Positions 13,801-23,349 of a DNA stretch of 64,000 nucleotides are shown one piece after another (within the stretch, counting starts at the first letter, position 1; every line of letters starts with the position of its first letter). Both the position numbers and the translations under genes were made by a program. Source of the DNA: Providencia sp. (GTDB lineage Bacteria; Pseudomonadota; Gammaproteobacteria; Enterobacterales; Enterobacteriaceae); NCBI RefSeq assembly GCF_003533305.1, contig NZ_DOEH01000023.1, positions 288,310 to 352,309 on the forward strand. The letters are read 5' to 3'. Below the pieces are notes generated by a model. It was not told the DNA's origin. It did no database searches and was given only the letters and a program-made list of their open reading frames with translations.

Positions 13801-16502
13801 CTTTCGGTGTGAATGTGTCTTATGGTAGCAGCTCTTCAAAATCGACCACTAAAACCGAACAAAACACGGCATCCGGTAGCAGTCTCAGTGCGGGGGATAA
13901 TATTAATCTCACTGCGACGGGTAAAAAAGAGGGAAGCCAAGGCAATATAGCCGTGCAAGGCAGTCAGTTGACCGCGGATAAAGATATCACGCTGACTGCG
14001 AAAAATGATATCGATTTGACCAGTGCTAGTAATACGCAAAAAGTGGATGGCAAAAATTCGAGTTCAGGTAGCTCCATTGGGGCGGGTATCAGTACCGGCG
14101 GTTGGAACGTTAATGCCAGTGTTAATAAAGGCAGTGGTTTTGAAAAAGGCAACAGTGAGTTTTATACCGATACGCAGGTGGATGCAGGCAAACAATTAAC
14201 CCTTAATAGTGGCAAAGATACTACGTTAACGGGAGCGCAAGTTAGCGGCGAAACAGTGAAAGCCAATGTGGGCGGTGATTTAACGTTATCGAGCCAACAA
14301 ACCACGGATAAATACGACTCTAAGCAAACAAGTGGCAGTCTTTCAGGCAGTATTGGTTCAGGAATGAACACAACCGCCTCCATAAACGCCAGCAAAACCA
14401 AAATGCACAGTGATTATCAATCCGTTGACCAGCAAACGGGTCTCAACGCTGGTAAGGGTGGTTTTGATATCACGGTTGGCAATCATACCCAGCTTGACGG
14501 TGCGGTGATTGGCAGCACGGCAGAGTCGGGCAAAAATAAACTGGATACGGGCACATTGGGCTTTGGTGATATTAAAAACAAAGCGGAGTACCAAGTCGAA
14601 AGTCACAGTGCCGGTTTTAGTACGGGCGGCTCACCGTTTGCCGACCAACTGGCAGGAAATGCGGCAGGCTCGCTACTGACGAATGTGAATAATAAAGGTG
14701 AGTCGAGTAATACTACTCAATCGGCGGTGTCGGAAGGGCAATTGATTATTCGCGATAAGGATAATCAGAAACAAGATATCAATGAGTTAAGCCGTGATAC
14801 GGATAATGCCCATGAGAAGCTCAATACCATTTTTGATAAAGAAAAAGAGCAGAAACGGATTGAGAAAACGCAGTTAATTGGCGAGTTGGGTAAGCAAATT
14901 ACTGATATTGCCGTGACAGATGCGACGATTAATGCGACAAAAGAGGCGAATGAGAAAAAGACAATCCCGACACCACAAGAGCGTGAGACTGCGAAAAAAG
15001 CGCTTGAAGTACAAGGTAAAGTGGTCAGTGATGAGGCGATTGATAACTATATTCACGAGCAAGTTATTCAGGCGAAAGTGAATGAGTCAGGCTGGGGTGT
15101 AGGGGGCGATAAGCGGCGGATAGTCGAGTCAGGTACGGCTTTAATCCAAGGTTTAGTTAATGGTGATATGAACAAAGCGGTGGCGAATGCCAGTGCCCCG
15201 TATATTGCGAATGAAATTGCTAAACAGATACCGGCAGAAAATAAGGAAGGGCGGATTATAGCCCATGGCATTGCCAATGTTGCATTAGCCCTTGCAAAAG
15301 GCGAAAATGCAGGCGCACAATCGCTTGGCGCGATGACAGCCGAAGCGGTTGGTATGCTGTCCAAAGAGCTTTATGGAAAAGACCCGAGTAAGCTGACGGA
15401 AGATGAAAAAGCCACAGTCAGTGCGTTTGCGAGTTTGGCGGCAGGTATTGCGGGTGGATTAGTTGGCGGTGATACCTCCAGTGCTGCAAATGCCGCCGAG
15501 GCAGGGAAGACCACGGTTGAGAATAACTCTTTATCAAACAAAGATGTCCTTGATTTAAGAAAAGAGTTAATCAAAGCGACAGAAACTGGCGCAGATAAAG
15601 AGCTAATATTTGACCAGTTCCGCGAGCTTAGTAAAAAGAAACGAGATGAAGCTGTCGCTGATGCGAAGGAAGGCAAAATTACAGCCAGTATCACGTCATG
15701 GTCTGATGTACTTACTGGGGTAGACCAAGCGGACTCGTTAAAATGGATTGCATGGATAGACTCTTTAAGTGCTGATGATAGAAAAGCACTGGTTAACTTA
15801 GTTAAGAATGAGAATGAGATAACCGCGGCGGCAATTTTTAACTCAGCGACACCAGAAGTTAAACTTGCTTTAGGTGGTAAAGAAGGTCTTGATAAAATCG
15901 GAATAACCGGTGTAGGCAATAGCACTGGTATTACCGTTATATCAACGGCTATTAAAGGGAATAAGGGGAATTCTAACTTACCGACGGGTTACACTACTAA
16001 AGGCGGTTCAATAGTAGGTCCGAAAGGAAGCTCATATAGTAACACAGGCAAGACAGATGCTTTAGGAAACACGGTTTATAGTAATAATGGTGGTTATTAT
16101 ACATTTGAGAATGGTGTTAAGACGAAAGTACCATCACCAAATCCGCCAACAAATGTTCAGCTAAATAGTGAAAAAGGTAAGGAGTTTGAGAGTTCTATTT
16201 TTGATGAGATAAAGTCAAATCCTAATTTAAAAACACCTTCAAGAGAAATAACCGTAGAAACAAATAAAGGAACTAAAGTTAGAATTGATATAATGGCTAA
16301 GGATGAGAATGGAAATATTAAGTGTATTGAATGTAAAAGTTCTCAAACAGCTCCATTCACTAAAAATCAAGAAAAAGGCTTCCCTGAACTCAAAGCTGAA
16401 GGTGGAACTGTTGTTGGAAAAGGAAAGCCAGGATTTGAAGGGGGAACTAAGATACCACCGACAGAAGTTGAAGTTGTTAGACCAAAAGTAATTGATGATT
16501 AA
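4806..16502 (+). CDS. cdiA: CdiA-like giant TpsA exoprotein with toxic C-terminus
   Basis: Surface filament of 3898 residues that carries a toxin to neighbouring cells. An extended signal region (1-70) precedes the TPS secretion domain (about 72-340), which contains [12 protein letters not shown] from N183. FHA-1 repeats of the LNNQQGxI type run to about residue 2050. An aromatic-rich segment with irregular repeats (about 2080-2560) includes the conserved block from [18 protein letters not shown]-2 repeats and a pretoxin region end at VENN (3571-3574). The last 324 residues form the variable tip. SD AAGGA precedes the start, and the gene forms an operon with cdiB and the immunity gene. The reading frame is uninterrupted. 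CDI function is inferred from this architecture. Confidence 0.93.
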   Translation: MNKLLYRLIFNVARQMVMVVADITRSHRAGPAGSSENRVEKTASSRIRWSIKPLVTSLWLTLGMVSFSASSSTIVADGNAPGNQQPTIVNTQNGLPQVNIQAPNRDGVSRNQYSQFDVDHKGAILNNSSTNVNTQLGGMIQGNDWLAKGEAKIILNEVNSRNPSQLNGFIEVAGKKADVIIANPAGITCNGCGFINADKALLSAGKTLIENGKIKGFEVDKGSINVIGQGYNGNGTNYTALIARSVNINAKLHAKELAITTGKNTVAADGQTVLKTDNSVAEDKPEFALDVAALGGMYANTIKMRGTENGVGVRNAGHIGAEAGDITLSVDGKIGNAGVITTNQNIAIDSQQTINNSGTVLAQNDIQLNAKQAITNTNKGQIVAEHDATLNADQINSDTTALLAAGVDSKGKLTSAGSLTVKGQKDVALQGDIVAKDSLIATGGSLDLSDSNTQAKNISLTSTVTDIRTKDAHLQANDRATLTAKTGIDNQNGEIVANELTLIAPEFLKNQQGKLVQKGNSKNILNTKVFENQQGEINFAGDTVVSTQQLNNQSGKILSRDGKVDIQTKNLDNQQGTILASGKQGLTIKADKLDGQKGEILTRGVLSLAGQSINLDNGATQAEQITLKANALSHRQGNLLQMGDKAMIVEIATTLDNRGGSVSSKGDLRILADNLDNSDGKLFTSTNKQLALTVTTELNNTRGVIQTDKYLAIKANKLVNSQGKISSLSGAALLSANQLDGNKGTIFAQDTLRIESANINLSQGFTQANQISILANNFTHQNATLLQTGEGKTELHIQSQFDNQRGEISSNGQIDIVANSLNNQDGKIIAAKLGKLTLSIQQTLNNTQGILLGNQGIQLAANRLINQSGKLIASFGDNQLTLKQLDGEKGEILSKGKLALTGDNLNLNDAITQADKLQIQGQNLSHQRGKMLQTGSENGEIKLTQTLDNQSGNISSQGTLNLDVNKLANQQGVVVAAKAGALILNAKGGVDNTQGTLFAEQNLTLNAPLLANVDGKIINKNGDMLISAESVQGQRGEMVADGELVLHGQEIDLTAANTQAKHIELTANNLNHQQGTMTQLGEQQGTILVSQYLNNQAGNISGNGSWQVNTNTLDNQQGKIFSAKMGALNLQIEQALNNTDGTLTGRQGVFIDTQSLINRTGKVIANMGDITLNSQLLDGDKGELLAANNVNIQGKTLLLNQAITQADNIVITANTLDHQGGKLLQTGDKAGKIALQGQLNNHAGEIGSNGDFTIKADALNNQAGQILTANSGHLSLDLKNVLSNQSGVIVGDNGLEITASQLDNQQGKLVARHGDTTLDVTHTINNQAGLIAAAQLLQMRNQALQNQQGYLQANTINIDTHNQLFDNTDGSLLAQQKLTLNSGKIENQQGSIQSGSDMQIDTHGKQLNNTQSGEDKGIYAQGGLILTTGQLNNEQGRIVAKTALDLKSQNLNNQQGLIGSQSAILMKTQQLDNSQGVIKGQSITLDTQGQRLINTTKTDEQGIFASQGLALAIGELINRQGHIQANNITLTTQKNRVDNNQGEILASQTLSLKSGEFDNQQGRVQAGQQLSLDTHGQLLNNDDTQKSGGLLSGGRLTLNSGKLTNQQGQIQSAAASELTTQVLNNQQGQIYSGGLLDINTQKNKVLNQDGVLASEGQLTLKANDLSNQQGFVQGKKGLNIDANQIDNQKGTLLSQSSAQVTGASLNNREGTLQSQGNTDLTIAQHIDNQQGKILSGANLNIGSQRLNNTEGTVQGLNNVELAVVQQLDNQQGWIKANESLNVTAQKIDNQNTAKAGKGIEGQNVTFKTTDLNNQTGAIRAGKAIDAVVAQSLNNIQGMMSTGSALIITDNAKGKALAISNQQGVMVSNGSASVSANQLTGEGKLITQKALTLSLSQAFTNQGRIQAGEHLTANFAQGLTNSGLISSLGELALTTTTVINQLSGEISGQNTRIKASGQVLNTGLIDGVLTHIMANSLDNLGTGRIYGDFLSIAVKTLVNDKQGDKAAVIAGRKAVNIAVSELLNRDHALIYSDGDLHIGNSLNDQLQATGHATQVKNHSANIEAAGNLTLKTNLLENKDIHLELTDKPIEMSREHFDWFDYGNGKRYKIQPRNGNETRYTINDDGTLNKEVGIHYEKSNRWRMFENGNWTKDFYEYDYDRVVYETQVINRDAALITSGKHLTLDGQQLNNENSRVVAGQNLILTGNDLNNEEAQGIRRIVEDGKTIYRYKGGKKWKTRESVYAYQGVNREDDLSLHLLEVTDNAGGIDKTQLDSAKVNKLDGAAETVSESILKENQGTTVTEQTLKDSKNTPLELSAGQQVEVTQLPSVSAKVDVTDNKTVGATTQADDANVGSDVEVQGQTDAGKGEKATAETGPQGKDNLDTVIRTVGPNTKLPDNSLFNLTPGSDSQFLIETDPRFTNYKKWLSSIDIVTNEQLHKRLGDGYYEQRLVRDQLIETTGQRLLGNYHSDEEQYRALLTNGVAFGHQFNLTQGIALSPAQMANLTTDIVWMVNKEVTLPDGRVELVSVPQVYVRARQGDLNGNGALLAGRNVSADMAGNLLNSGEISSRELTDLRAENIENSGRLQGKDVQLNALKDIKNVGGEIRGLDSVSLSAGRDIFSETTQRSEGNAQWLDRPASIYVTGDNGQLTLKAVQDINLIATDIVNLGVDGKTAIIAGRDISLETRDVSSAFDYTRNSNNYYRGSNSTEVGTQIQTQGDLTLSAGQDLSARAANVSSGGELAVNVGRDINLTSGVETRDYAKHTKSTDKGFLSSTTKENHDEVNERTAISSTLSGDSVKVTAGNNVNIQGSNVLGTNDVTVNAGNQLNVTTSDEALYETHMSKTTKSGLMSTGGLGFTVGSNSQKVTTETDSNQKKGSVIGSSAGSVTLNASDTASIHGSDVIAAKDINITGSDVSITAAENSRTDITTVESKSSGLTVSLGGAAGSLLDGMAQTAKSAKEEDDGQLAALKGIKAGLQGVQAEQAGELAGLKKGGSVKDAFGVNVSYGSSSSKSTTKTEQNTASGSSLSAGDNINLTATGKKEGSQGNIAVQGSQLTADKDITLTAKNDIDLTSASNTQKVDGKNSSSGSSIGAGISTGGWNVNASVNKGSGFEKGNSEFYTDTQVDAGKQLTLNSGKDTTLTGAQVSGETVKANVGGDLTLSSQQTTDKYDSKQTSGSLSGSIGSGMNTTASINASKTKMHSDYQSVDQQTGLNAGKGGFDITVGNHTQLDGAVIGSTAESGKNKLDTGTLGFGDIKNKAEYQVESHSAGFSTGGSPFADQLAGNAAGSLLTNVNNKGESSNTTQSAVSEGQLIIRDKDNQKQDINELSRDTDNAHEKLNTIFDKEKEQKRIEKTQLIGELGKQITDIAVTDATINATKEANEKKTIPTPQERETAKKALEVQGKVVSDEAIDNYIHEQVIQAKVNESGWGVGGDKRRIVESGTALIQGLVNGDMNKAVANASAPYIANEIAKQIPAENKEGRIIAHGIANVALALAKGENAGAQSLGAMTAEAVGMLSKELYGKDPSKLTEDEKATVSAFASLAAGIAGGLVGGDTSSAANAAEAGKTTVENNSLSNKDVLDLRKELIKATETGADKELIFDQFRELSKKKRDEAVADAKEGKITASITSWSDVLTGVDQADSLKWIAWIDSLSADDRKALVNLVKNENEITAAAIFNSATPEVKLALGGKEGLDKIGITGVGNSTGITVISTAIKGNKGNSNLPTGYTTKGGSIVGPKGSSYSNTGKTDALGNTVYSNNGGYYTFENGVKTKVPSPNPPTNVQLNSEKGKEFESSIFDEIKSNPNLKTPSREITVETNKGTKVRIDIMAKDENGNIKCIECKSSQTAPFTKNQEKGFPELKAEGGTVVGKGKPGFEGGTKIPPTEVEVVRPKVIDD
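6582..8771 (+). repeat. Five 438-bp super-repeats in the cdiA filament
   Basis: Landmark codons for the LDGxKGE(I/L) motif, or its variant VQGQRGE, fall at 6582, 7020, 7458, 7896 and 8334, exactly 438 bp (146 residues) apart each time. Every unit then repeats the same order: a TQAxxIxLxAN block, a sHQxGxLLQxG block, a LDNQxGxISSxG block, and two further FHA-like rungs. The units are diverged in sequence but gapless in length. They correspond to residues 593-1322. The next expected position (8772) no longer carries the motif. Confidence 0.85.
14385..14696 (+). repeat. Parent copy of the 312-bp duplication
   Basis: This segment inside cdiA is duplicated at 17141-17452 at a constant offset of 2756 bp. 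Recombination between the two direct copies would delete the cdiA 3' end and the immunity gene, or swap a new tip onto the filament. Confidence 0.88.
15528..16499 (+). other. CdiA-CT: PD-(D/E)XK-like nuclease tip
   Basis: The 324 residues after VENN. The first part (about 3575-3760) probably holds the cytoplasmic-entry domain. The last ~120 residues carry GKEFE, then D3828 in RIDIM and E3842-C-K3844. This spacing and context (D, then ExK on the next strand) is the catalytic signature of PD-(D/E)XK nucleases. Base composition becomes more AT-rich near the end, as usual for exchangeable toxin tips. Whether it cuts DNA or RNA cannot be told. Confidence 0.72.
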
Positions 16503-16518
16503 GGGCTAAGGATATTAT

Positions 16519-16863
16519 ATGTCAATAGAAGATTTGAATAAAATTGATTTAATTACGGTTACTTGCGAAGACATAGTGCCCCCACAAGTAATATTAGTTA
16601 TTACAGATCATTTACAGTGGTCAGAATATACCAATGATCATTTATATCAATTACAAGAAAAAATTAATAAATACATCGAATTTGTTGAAAGCGGAGAAAT
16701 GTTAGAAAAATATCCTGATGCTTTTGGTAAGGAGATTATGTTTAAAATTTACTTTAAATATAGCATTCCACATGAATGCATCGAATTTATAAATCGAGTT
16801 AGAGAAATTTTGCTGTCTATTAAAATTCAGCTGACATATGAAGAAAAACATATTACGGATTGA
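16519..16863 (+). CDS. cdiI: Cognate immunity protein (DUF6572-like)
   Basis: Predicted antitoxin for the preceding CdiA tip: 114 residues, acidic, no signal peptide, starting 16 bp after cdiA with SD AAGGAT. The pattern MSIEDLNKID, then ITDHLQWS, LQEKINKYIEFVESGE and YPDAFGKEI matches my recollection of the DUF6572 family, found beside polymorphic toxins. Position and size are those of a CDI immunity gene. Binding and neutralisation are inferred. Confidence 0.8.
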   Translation: MSIEDLNKIDLITVTCEDIVPPQVILVITDHLQWSEYTNDHLYQLQEKINKYIEFVESGEMLEKYPDAFGKEIMFKIYFKYSIPHECIEFINRVREILLSIKIQLTYEEKHITD

Positions 16864-16873
16864 ACATTTCATA

Positions 16874-17104
16874 CTATTTAAAGATCTGAAGATCCCAGCC
16901 CAACACTGGGATCTCTTTAGCCGCTTTACTCCCCTCAGCCAGCTGGATAATTAACTCATCGGCTTGGCGAGTGAGGGTATAGTGACTACCCACCTCAAAT
17001 CCCATCTCCATCAGCTACTTACCGCTTAAGGTCAGTTGAGGGCTGCGGTTGGGTTTACCTCGGTTGGGGGCGTAACCCTCTGTATACTTTCTGGTTTTAA
17101 TCAC
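16874..17104 (-). pseudogene. SymE-family toxin pseudogene with nonsense codon
   Basis: Reading the minus strand from a GTG at 17104 gives a SymE-like protein: VIKTRKYTEGYAPNRGKPN, SPQLTLSGK, stop, LMEMGFEVGSHYTLTRQADE, LIIQLAEGSK and VLGWDLQIFK. The single in-frame TAG (17015-17017) sits where family members have Trp in a GxWLxxxGF context, so one G-to-A change (TGG to TAG) explains it. SymE-like genes often accompany CDI tips. A 9-bp inverted repeat near its 3' end (16890-16914) is part of the coding sequence. Confidence 0.78.
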
Positions 17105-17140
17105 TTCTTCTTTTTTTTAGTCGTCAGTATTTCTACTTTA

Positions 17141-17500
17141 AACGCCAGCAAAACTAAAATGCACGGTGATTATCAATCGGTTGACCAGCAAACGGGTCTC
17201 AACGCCGGTAAGGGTGGCTTTGATATCACGGTCGGCAATCATACTCAGCTTGACGGTGCGGTGATTGGTAGCACGGCAGAGTCGGGCAAAAATAAACTGG
17301 ATACGGGCACATTGGGCTTTGGTGATATTAAAAATAAAGCGGAGTACCAAGTCGAAAGTCACAGTGCCGGTTTTAGTACGGGCGGCTCACCGTTTGCCGA
17401 CCAACTGGCGGGTAATGCGGCAGGCTCGCTACTGACGAATGTGAATAACAAAGTTAGCAGCAGTAACACTATTTATTCCACGCTGGTTGATAGTGGGTAA
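17141..17500 (+). pseudogene. Orphan CdiA fragment, copy of the FHA-2 region
   Basis: Positions 17141-17452 align without gaps to 14385-14696 of cdiA, with only scattered substitutions. They encode the same segment from NASKTKMH to LLTNVNNK. After this the orphan diverges (VSSSNTIYSTLVDSG) and stops at 17500. Nothing TPS-like lies upstream and no toxin domain follows. It is a displaced CdiA module, a common recombination donor in CDI loci, here without its cargo. Confidence 0.88.
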
Positions 17501-17627
17501 ATTAGTATTATTCGCAGCTATGTTTACATAGTTGTCGTTGATTAATATTATTGCACTGAATATATCTCTAGCTTATGCTTTAATGAACTTAGCGTAAATA
17601 TTGCGATTTTATAAGTAAAATTCTGCC

Positions 17628-18407
17628 ATGCTAATACTGATATTTGAAGGTTTATTGATAGGTTGTTTGCTTGGTTTAACTGGTGCTGGTGGTGGTATTT
17701 TGGCGGTTCCTGCACTAATTGCAAGCCAAGGTTGGAGTGTGGCTCAGGCAGCGCCTGTTGGGCTATTAGCAGTAACACTCGCTGCCTTTGTGGGGGTGAT
17801 CGAAGGGCTAATTAACAAAAATATTCGTTATAAAGCAGCTCTGTGGATGGCTTTAATTAGTATTCCTTTTGCAAAATATGGCGTGTACTTAGCCAATATT
17901 ATTCCATCAGTATGGCTAACTTTTGTATTTAGTCTGGTCATGTTTTTTATCGCTTATCGTATTTTTTATAATAAACTAAATGAGTTAGATGATGCTCCTT
18001 GTCGCATTAATCAACAAACAGGGCGGTTTATCTGGAATTTTAAAACAGCGCTTATTTTGGGGGGGATCGGTATTATTGCGGGACTATTAACTGGGGCTCT
18101 TGGTGTTGGCGGTGGTTTTGTGATTGTTCCTGCATTGTGTAAAGCCACTAACTTAAAAATGAAAAGTATTGTTGCTACCTCGTTAATGGTAATTTTTTTA
18201 ATTGGTAGTATTAGTATTTCAGTTAATTTATTAAATGGCTTTCAATATCCTATTAATATTAGTACCACCTTCGTTTTATCTTGCATCTCAGGGCTATTAA
18301 TTGGGCGAAAAATAATAACATATATTTCAGCTAAAACAGTGCAAATAATATTTGCTTATACTGTTATTGTAGTTGCTTGTTATATGTTTTATTTGTCTTT
18401 GTTTTAA
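17628..18407 (+). CDS. TSUP (TauE/SafE) family transporter
   Basis: Inner-membrane transporter of the TSUP family, whose members move sulfite, sulfonates or other organic anions. It has 259 residues and about eight hydrophobic segments in two homologous halves. Each half opens with the family motif: GCLLGLTGAGGGILAVPAL near the N-terminus and LLTGALGVGGGFVIVPAL in the middle. No sulfur gene is adjacent, so the substrate is open. It precedes the LacI-type regulator by about 230 bp on the same strand. Confidence 0.85.
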   Translation: MLILIFEGLLIGCLLGLTGAGGGILAVPALIASQGWSVAQAAPVGLLAVTLAAFVGVIEGLINKNIRYKAALWMALISIPFAKYGVYLANIIPSVWLTFVFSLVMFFIAYRIFYNKLNELDDAPCRINQQTGRFIWNFKTALILGGIGIIAGLLTGALGVGGGFVIVPALCKATNLKMKSIVATSLMVIFLIGSISISVNLLNGFQYPINISTTFVLSCISGLLIGRKIITYISAKTVQIIFAYTVIVVACYMFYLSLF

Positions 18408-18541
18408 TTAATGAGATTTCTATAATGAAAATTAATTTTATATTCTAACTAGTCAATTTGATTTTGATAATAAGCTTCTTTGAAATGCTACTTATTTTAT
18501 TTGTTTGAAAGGAAATAGATTTATCTTCATTGATAAATTGG

Positions 18542-18547
18542 TATAAT
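18542..18547 (+). promoter_or_regulatory. Possible -10 box upstream of the LacI-type gene
   Basis: A perfect TATAAT lies about 90 bp upstream of the regulator's ATG in a 230-bp AT-rich gap. No good -35 hexamer lies at the right distance, so this is only a candidate. The rest of the gap (18408-18638) shows nothing else. Confidence 0.3.
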
Positions 18548-18638
18548 GAGGAATCGCATACTCATCACGACTGATAATAGCTAAAAAAATTTATATCATA
18601 TTAATCAGAGTGGTCATTGAAGGTTGACTAATATAATT

Positions 18639-19646
18639 ATGTCTAAACAAGATAGCTCAACAACGATAATTGATATAGCTAAGCGGGCTAATGTGACCGA
18701 TATCACGGTCTCTAGGGCATTTAATCATCCTGAAATGGTAAAAAAAGAGACCAGAGATAAAATATTAGCGATTGCTCAAGAATTAAACTATGTACCTAAT
18801 TTTTTTGCTCGTAATCTAAAAAATAATAACAGCCGTATTATAGGCGTGGTTACTGATAGTACGTTTAATCCATTCTATGTTGTATTAATCCAAACAGTTT
18901 CTCGATTAGCCAAAGAAAAGGGCTATCAGGTCATGATCTTTGATTCGGATAGTGACGAAAAAGCCGAGCAAACCGCTATTCAAACTTTAGTGAGTTATAA
19001 AGCCAGTGGCATTTTATTATCCCCTGTTCGTGATGATAAAAATTATCAACCAAGTTATCTTTCATTAATTGACCAGCACAGAGTTCCATTAGTTTTTGTC
19101 GACCGTTCTATTTATGGCTATGGTGAGAAATATTCAGGATTATTTTTGAAAAATTTTGAAATTGGTGCATTAACGGGTGAGTTTTTGAGTAAGCAACATT
19201 GTGATAATATTTTAGTTGTTTCTGGCCCTAAAAGTTCTGAAATTAGTATTTCACGTCTTTCTGGAATATATGAAAGTTTTTCTAATCGAAAAAATTTCAA
19301 TGTGCTTTATAGTAGCTATGTGTTTAATAAAAAAGATGAAGCCTATCTTAGAGAGAAAATTCAGGCGTTTTATACACCTAATATGTATATTGTCGGGTTA
19401 AACGGTATTATCACAGCAGGTATGTATAAAATAATTTCAGAGCTCGGATTATCTTGCCGTTATTTTTCTGTTGATTTACCGCCTTATGCAGATACTTATC
19501 ACTTATCGATTTCTGGTGTACATCATGATTCGGTTTATTTGGGGAAATTAACAGCTGATCTTCTATTTTCAGAGATAGAAAAAAACTCAAATGATAATAG
19601 TGAATCTAAACAAATATTTGTCGATGGGAAGCTTGTTGTATATTAA
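18639..19646 (+). CDS. LacI-family transcriptional regulator
   Basis: DNA-binding repressor of 335 residues. The N-terminal helix-turn-helix and hinge (about 8-60) read TIIDIAKRANVTDITVSRAF and then ELNYVPN. A periplasmic-binding-protein-like sensor domain follows, typical of LacI/PurR. The gene faces the ABC transporter operon tail to tail, with a shared terminator between. It probably binds the palindromes at 24454-24473 and 24587-24602. I chose ATG 18639 over an in-frame TTG at 18624 because it places the HTH at the usual distance from the N-terminus. The ligand is probably the transported sugar or polyol. Confidence 0.87.
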   Translation: MSKQDSSTTIIDIAKRANVTDITVSRAFNHPEMVKKETRDKILAIAQELNYVPNFFARNLKNNNSRIIGVVTDSTFNPFYVVLIQTVSRLAKEKGYQVMIFDSDSDEKAEQTAIQTLVSYKASGILLSPVRDDKNYQPSYLSLIDQHRVPLVFVDRSIYGYGEKYSGLFLKNFEIGALTGEFLSKQHCDNILVVSGPKSSEISISRLSGIYESFSNRKNFNVLYSSYVFNKKDEAYLREKIQAFYTPNMYIVGLNGIITAGMYKIISELGLSCRYFSVDLPPYADTYHLSISGVHHDSVYLGKLTADLLFSEIEKNSNDNSESKQIFVDGKLVVY

Positions 19647-19665
19647 AAAATGATAGTACTAAATA

Positions 19666-19710
19666 AAAAGGTTCACTCTTATAAAATAAGACAATAAGAG
19701 TGAGCCTTTT
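19666..19710. terminator. Bidirectional terminator between lacI-type gene and ABC operon
   Basis: Arms AAAAGGTTCACTCTTAT (19666-19682) and ATAAGAGTGAGCCTTTT (19694-19710) pair over 17 bp with one T:G mismatch, around an 11-nt loop. The A-run and T-run at the two ends make it an intrinsic terminator in both directions, as suits two convergent units. Confidence 0.88.
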
Positions 19711-19729
19711 TATAATAATGAGTATGAAG

Positions 19730-20701
19730 TTAACGTTTCATTGAGCTAATTAAAGTTGCTCCCCAAATAATAAGTCCTTTCACAATATATTGAACATATG
19801 GAGAAATACCTAATAAGTTCAAGCCATTATTTAATACACCTAAAATCATCGCCCCAATCAGCGTACCAATAATCATACCTCGGCCACCTGCGATAGAAGC
19901 TCCGCCCAAAACAACCGCAGCAATCGCATCTAATTCAAAGCCGACCCCTGCGTTTGGTTGACCACTCATCACTCGGGATGTGAAAATTAATCCAGCAAAA
20001 GCGGCGGTAAAACCGCTAATCACATAGACTAGCATTTTATAGCGTTCAACGCGGATACCACTTAAGCGAGCCGCTTCTTCATTTCCACCAATCGCATAAA
20101 TATAGCGACCAAATGGAATGTGATTTAAGACGACATAGAAAATAAGATAAAGGCCAAGCATTAATAAAATTGGTACTTGAATACCTAATAACTCTTCACG
20201 CCCCCAAAATGCAAACTCTTTGGGTAAACCTGAAATTGGATAACCTCCGGTATAAATTAAGGCTAAACCTTTGGCAATAATCATTGCACCGAGGGTTACA
20301 ATAATAGGTGGCATTTTTCCATAGGCAGCTAAAATGCCATTAATAAAACCAAATGCAATACCCGAAAGTAATCCTAATGCAATCGCAACAGAGGGGTCCA
20401 TGCCGTAATATTTCATTAAACCGGCCATTAAGGTTCCGGATAATGCCATTACTGCACCAACAGATAAGTCGATACCTCCTGTCAATATGGCAAACGTCAT
20501 ACCGATGGCGATAATGGCGTTAATGGAGACTTGACGCGCAATGGTTGATAAGTTACTTACGGTTAGAAAGTGTTCATTGAAAATGGACATACAAGTGAAT
20601 AGCAGCACTAAGCCCACAAGAGGTAAAAAGGCAGGTATCTTTGTTAACTTGCTAAAGTTTAACTTATTTTTTGTTAGAGGAAGCGTATTTTCATTAGACA
20701 T
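19730..20701 (-). CDS. Ribose-type ABC transporter permease
   Basis: Inner-membrane channel of a carbohydrate ABC importer (RbsC/AraH family), 323 residues with 8-10 hydrophobic segments. Family blocks NLSTIARQVSINAIIAIGMT, GGIDLSVGAVMAL and GGASIAGGRG are present. I start it at ATG 20701 (MSNENTLP), which follows AGGATAACG. An upstream in-frame extension of 11 residues would overlap the ATPase gene. It lies 10 bp after the ATPase gene and is the last gene of the operon. Confidence 0.92.
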   Translation of the reverse strand: MSNENTLPLTKNKLNFSKLTKIPAFLPLVGLVLLFTCMSIFNEHFLTVSNLSTIARQVSINAIIAIGMTFAILTGGIDLSVGAVMALSGTLMAGLMKYYGMDPSVAIALGLLSGIAFGFINGILAAYGKMPPIIVTLGAMIIAKGLALIYTGGYPISGLPKEFAFWGREELLGIQVPILLMLGLYLIFYVVLNHIPFGRYIYAIGGNEEAARLSGIRVERYKMLVYVISGFTAAFAGLIFTSRVMSGQPNAGVGFELDAIAAVVLGGASIAGGRGMIIGTLIGAMILGVLNNGLNLLGISPYVQYIVKGLIIWGATLISSMKR

Positions 20702-20711
20702 AGTCGTTATC

Positions 20712-22196
20712 CTATATAATATTGCCAGCCGCATGCACCATTATCTGAGTTGAGTTAATATCATCTCCACTTAACTCAGCGGCAATTTCACCATCTCGAA
20801 AAACTAAAACGCGATCACTCACACCAATGACTTCAGGTAATTCGGATGAAATCATAATAATGGAAATACCTTTTTCGGTTAATGAGCGCATCAGCTGATA
20901 TATCTCTGATTTTGCACCTACATCTATTCCTCTTGTGGGTTCATCAAAAATAAGAATTTTAGCTTGTTTATTTAGCCAGCGAGCAATAACAACTTTTTGT
21001 TGATTTCCACCGCTTAATGTAGAAACCGGAGTATGAGGCTCTGGTGTTTTTACTTTTACTTGAGAAATTAAATCAATGGATAAGGCGAGTTCTTTTTTAT
21101 TTTGAATTAAAAATAATTTTTGGACGTGGTTATTTAGCCAAATATTTTCTTTAACAGAAAAGGGGAGTACGAGACCTTGGGTTTTGCGGCTTTCGGGTAA
21201 TAAACCAATACCCAATTGTAAGGCAGCTGCCGCTGATTTTATTTTGACTTCTTTACCTTCTAATAATACTTTTTTCTGATAACATTTATCCGCACCAATC
21301 ATCGCTAAAATTGTTTCAGTTCGACCAGAACCTACTAAACCTGCAAGTCCTAATATTTCACCTTTTTTAACTTGGATTGTATTGATTGGACTTGTCGAGA
21401 AACGCTGAACTTGCGCATCTAGAATGATTTCTTGTTCATTAAAATGGCGTTTATGTGGATAGATATTTTCAACTTCTCTACCTACCATCATTTCGATAAT
21501 AACGTCTAAATCTGTATCATCTACTTTACGCGACCCAATATATTGCCCATCACGTAACACGCTGATAGTGTCACAAATTTCATAAATTTCTTCTAAGTGA
21601 TGGGAAATAAAAAACATACCAACCCCTTTTGATTTTAAATCGCGCATGACATCAAAAAGGTGATTGGCTTCATTTGGGGTTAACGTGGCGGTTGGCTCAT
21701 CTAAAACGAGAATTTTAGCGTCTAATGATAATGCTTTTGCTATTTCAACAAATTGTTGTTCAGCAATACTCAAATGGCTGATAGGTTCATCGATATTAAT
21801 ATTAACGCCTAAATCAGCTAGGATAGATTGAGATTTTTCACGCATTAATTTTCTATCTAATAATCCCAATTTGTTTTTTAGCTCTCGATTTAAAAAAATA
21901 TTTTCAAATGCATTTAAATAAGGAATAAGCGAAAATTCCTGAAAAATAATACCGATACCGGCTTTGATTGCATCTCGATAATTATGAAATACATATTCTT
22001 GGCCTTCGATAAAAATCTTCCCACTATCTGGTTTATGAATTCCACATAGCACTTTCATTAATGTTGATTTGCCGGCACCATTTTCACCTAGTAGTGCATG
22101 AACTTCTCCCTTTTCTAGGGATAGATTAATGTTGTCGAGTGCCTTAACCCCAGGGAAAGTTTTACTGACATCTTTCAATGCTAATAATTGCATCAT
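20712..22196 (-). CDS. Ribose-type ABC transporter ATPase (two domains)
   Basis: Drives import through the adjacent permease. It has 494 residues with two fused ABC domains, as in RbsA/AraG/XylG. The first has GENGAGKST, LSIAEQQFVEIAKAL and ILVLDEPTATLT. The second has the usual degenerate Walker A (GLVGSGRTE) with LSGGNQQKVVIARWL and ILIFDEPTRGID. AGGGAAG precedes the start; a second ATG directly follows the first. Confidence 0.94.
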   Translation of the reverse strand: MMQLLALKDVSKTFPGVKALDNINLSLEKGEVHALLGENGAGKSTLMKVLCGIHKPDSGKIFIEGQEYVFHNYRDAIKAGIGIIFQEFSLIPYLNAFENIFLNRELKNKLGLLDRKLMREKSQSILADLGVNINIDEPISHLSIAEQQFVEIAKALSLDAKILVLDEPTATLTPNEANHLFDVMRDLKSKGVGMFFISHHLEEIYEICDTISVLRDGQYIGSRKVDDTDLDVIIEMMVGREVENIYPHKRHFNEQEIILDAQVQRFSTSPINTIQVKKGEILGLAGLVGSGRTETILAMIGADKCYQKKVLLEGKEVKIKSAAAALQLGIGLLPESRKTQGLVLPFSVKENIWLNNHVQKLFLIQNKKELALSIDLISQVKVKTPEPHTPVSTLSGGNQQKVVIARWLNKQAKILIFDEPTRGIDVGAKSEIYQLMRSLTEKGISIIMISSELPEVIGVSDRVLVFRDGEIAAELSGDDINSTQIMVHAAGNII

Positions 22197-22283
22197 ATTG
22201 CTTCCCTATGTTTTTAAATTGCCTAAAATTGGGTAACAAAATCATTTGAAATAGTGATATTCCATATGTATTAATTATTATGA

Positions 22284-22328
22284 AAATGTATTGCATCGAA
22301 ATAGTTAAATAACGAGTGCAATACATTT
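22284..22328 (-). other. Intercistronic hairpin between binding-protein and ATPase genes
   Basis: A perfect 12-bp inverted repeat (AAATGTATTGCA at 22284-22295 and its complement at 22317-22328) spans a 21-nt loop in the 150-bp gap after the binding-protein gene. It has no T-run on the coding strand. In binding-protein transporters such hairpins often protect the upstream mRNA or attenuate the downstream genes, giving excess binding protein; that role is inferred here. Confidence 0.6.
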
Positions 22329-22346
22329 ATTATGGCTAACTAAACA

Positions 22347-23261
22347 TTACCAACGAAAATCTTTAGCATTTGTTTTATCAATTAATTTAACATCAATAGG
22401 GACTTCTTTAGGGACATTTGCACCCCAATATTTTGCTAGACCCATTGCTAAACCAATACGTACTTGGTCACGTGGGAATTGTGCTGAAGTAGCAATAAAA
22501 GGTGAATTACCTTTGGCAATTTCAGCAACCGCTTCAGGGGAACCATCAACGCTGACTAGTTTTACATCTCGACCTGAGGATTCAATTGCCGCTAACGCAC
22601 CTAAAGAACCCACATCATTGACACTGAAAATACCATTTAGTGTTGGATTCGCCTGTAACATATTTTCGGTTACGTTCATGGCTGTATCACGTTCTTGCTT
22701 ACCATTAAGTTTGGTCACAATTTTAATGTTTGGATATTCTTTCATAGCGGCTTCAAATCCGCGGACACGCTCAAGGATAGGAACAACAGGGATGCCATCA
22801 AGTATCGCAACATTTCCTTTACCGCCTAAAGCTTCCCCTAGGTGTTTTCCTGCCATTAAACCTGCATCATAGTTTTTAGAACCAACGAAGGAATCAATAG
22901 GGCCATTAGCTTGGGCATCGATGGCGATAACGACAACGCCGGCTTTTTTCGCTGCAAGTACGGCAGTTTCAGCACCGACGCTATCGGCTGGGTTAATTAA
23001 CAGAATATCGATTTTTTTCTGTAACATATCTTCGATATCGCTGGTTTGTTTTGAGACATCATGGGCCGCGTCAGAAATATATAATTGTGCGCCAATATCA
23101 CCGGTTGCACTTTCTAACGCTTCTTTCATGGTAACGAAATATTCATTATTAAGTTCTTGAAATGACATACCAACTGAAACAGGTTTTGCCGTTGCATTAA
23201 ATGCCATACCTAAAGTTATTACACTTGCAGCTACAGCTAATGTTTTGAATTTACTCAACAT
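22347..23261 (-). CDS. Periplasmic sugar/polyol-binding protein (RbsB-like)
   Basis: Captures the substrate for the ABC importer. It has 304 residues with a signal peptide of about 25 (ending FNATA). The peripla_BP_4/RbsB fold is indicated by DMLQKKIDILLINPADSVG, VVVIAIDAQANG, FVGSKNYDAG and GIFSVNDVGSLGAL. It sits between the dehydrogenase and the ATPase gene in one operon. The neighbouring polyol dehydrogenase suggests a four-carbon polyol or other sugar alcohol rather than ribose; ligand specificity cannot be read directly. Confidence 0.92.
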   Translation of the reverse strand: MLSKFKTLAVAASVITLGMAFNATAKPVSVGMSFQELNNEYFVTMKEALESATGDIGAQLYISDAAHDVSKQTSDIEDMLQKKIDILLINPADSVGAETAVLAAKKAGVVVIAIDAQANGPIDSFVGSKNYDAGLMAGKHLGEALGGKGNVAILDGIPVVPILERVRGFEAAMKEYPNIKIVTKLNGKQERDTAMNVTENMLQANPTLNGIFSVNDVGSLGALAAIESSGRDVKLVSVDGSPEAVAEIAKGNSPFIATSAQFPRDQVRIGLAMGLAKYWGANVPKEVPIDVKLIDKTNAKDFRW

Positions 23262-23349
23262 AAGATGTTCTCCTAAAAGAGCGTTTAGTAATATGTAGGG
23301 TATTACTTATTTAGTGTTTATTTATTATTAATACAATCAGTTAATGAAT

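Noticed and set aside
15371..15925. 184-codon minus-strand ORF inside cdiA
   Set aside because: Lies fully antisense to the VENN/pretoxin region of cdiA and has no family features.
16890..16914. Strong 9-bp hairpin (AGATCCCAG/CTGGGATCT) as terminator of the CDI operon
   Set aside because: No T-run follows on the plus strand and the sequence is the 3' coding end of the SymE-like pseudogene, so it need not be a terminator.
17548..17778. 76-codon minus-strand ORF overlapping the TSUP gene
   Set aside because: Antisense to a clear transporter gene and low-complexity; treated as a shadow.
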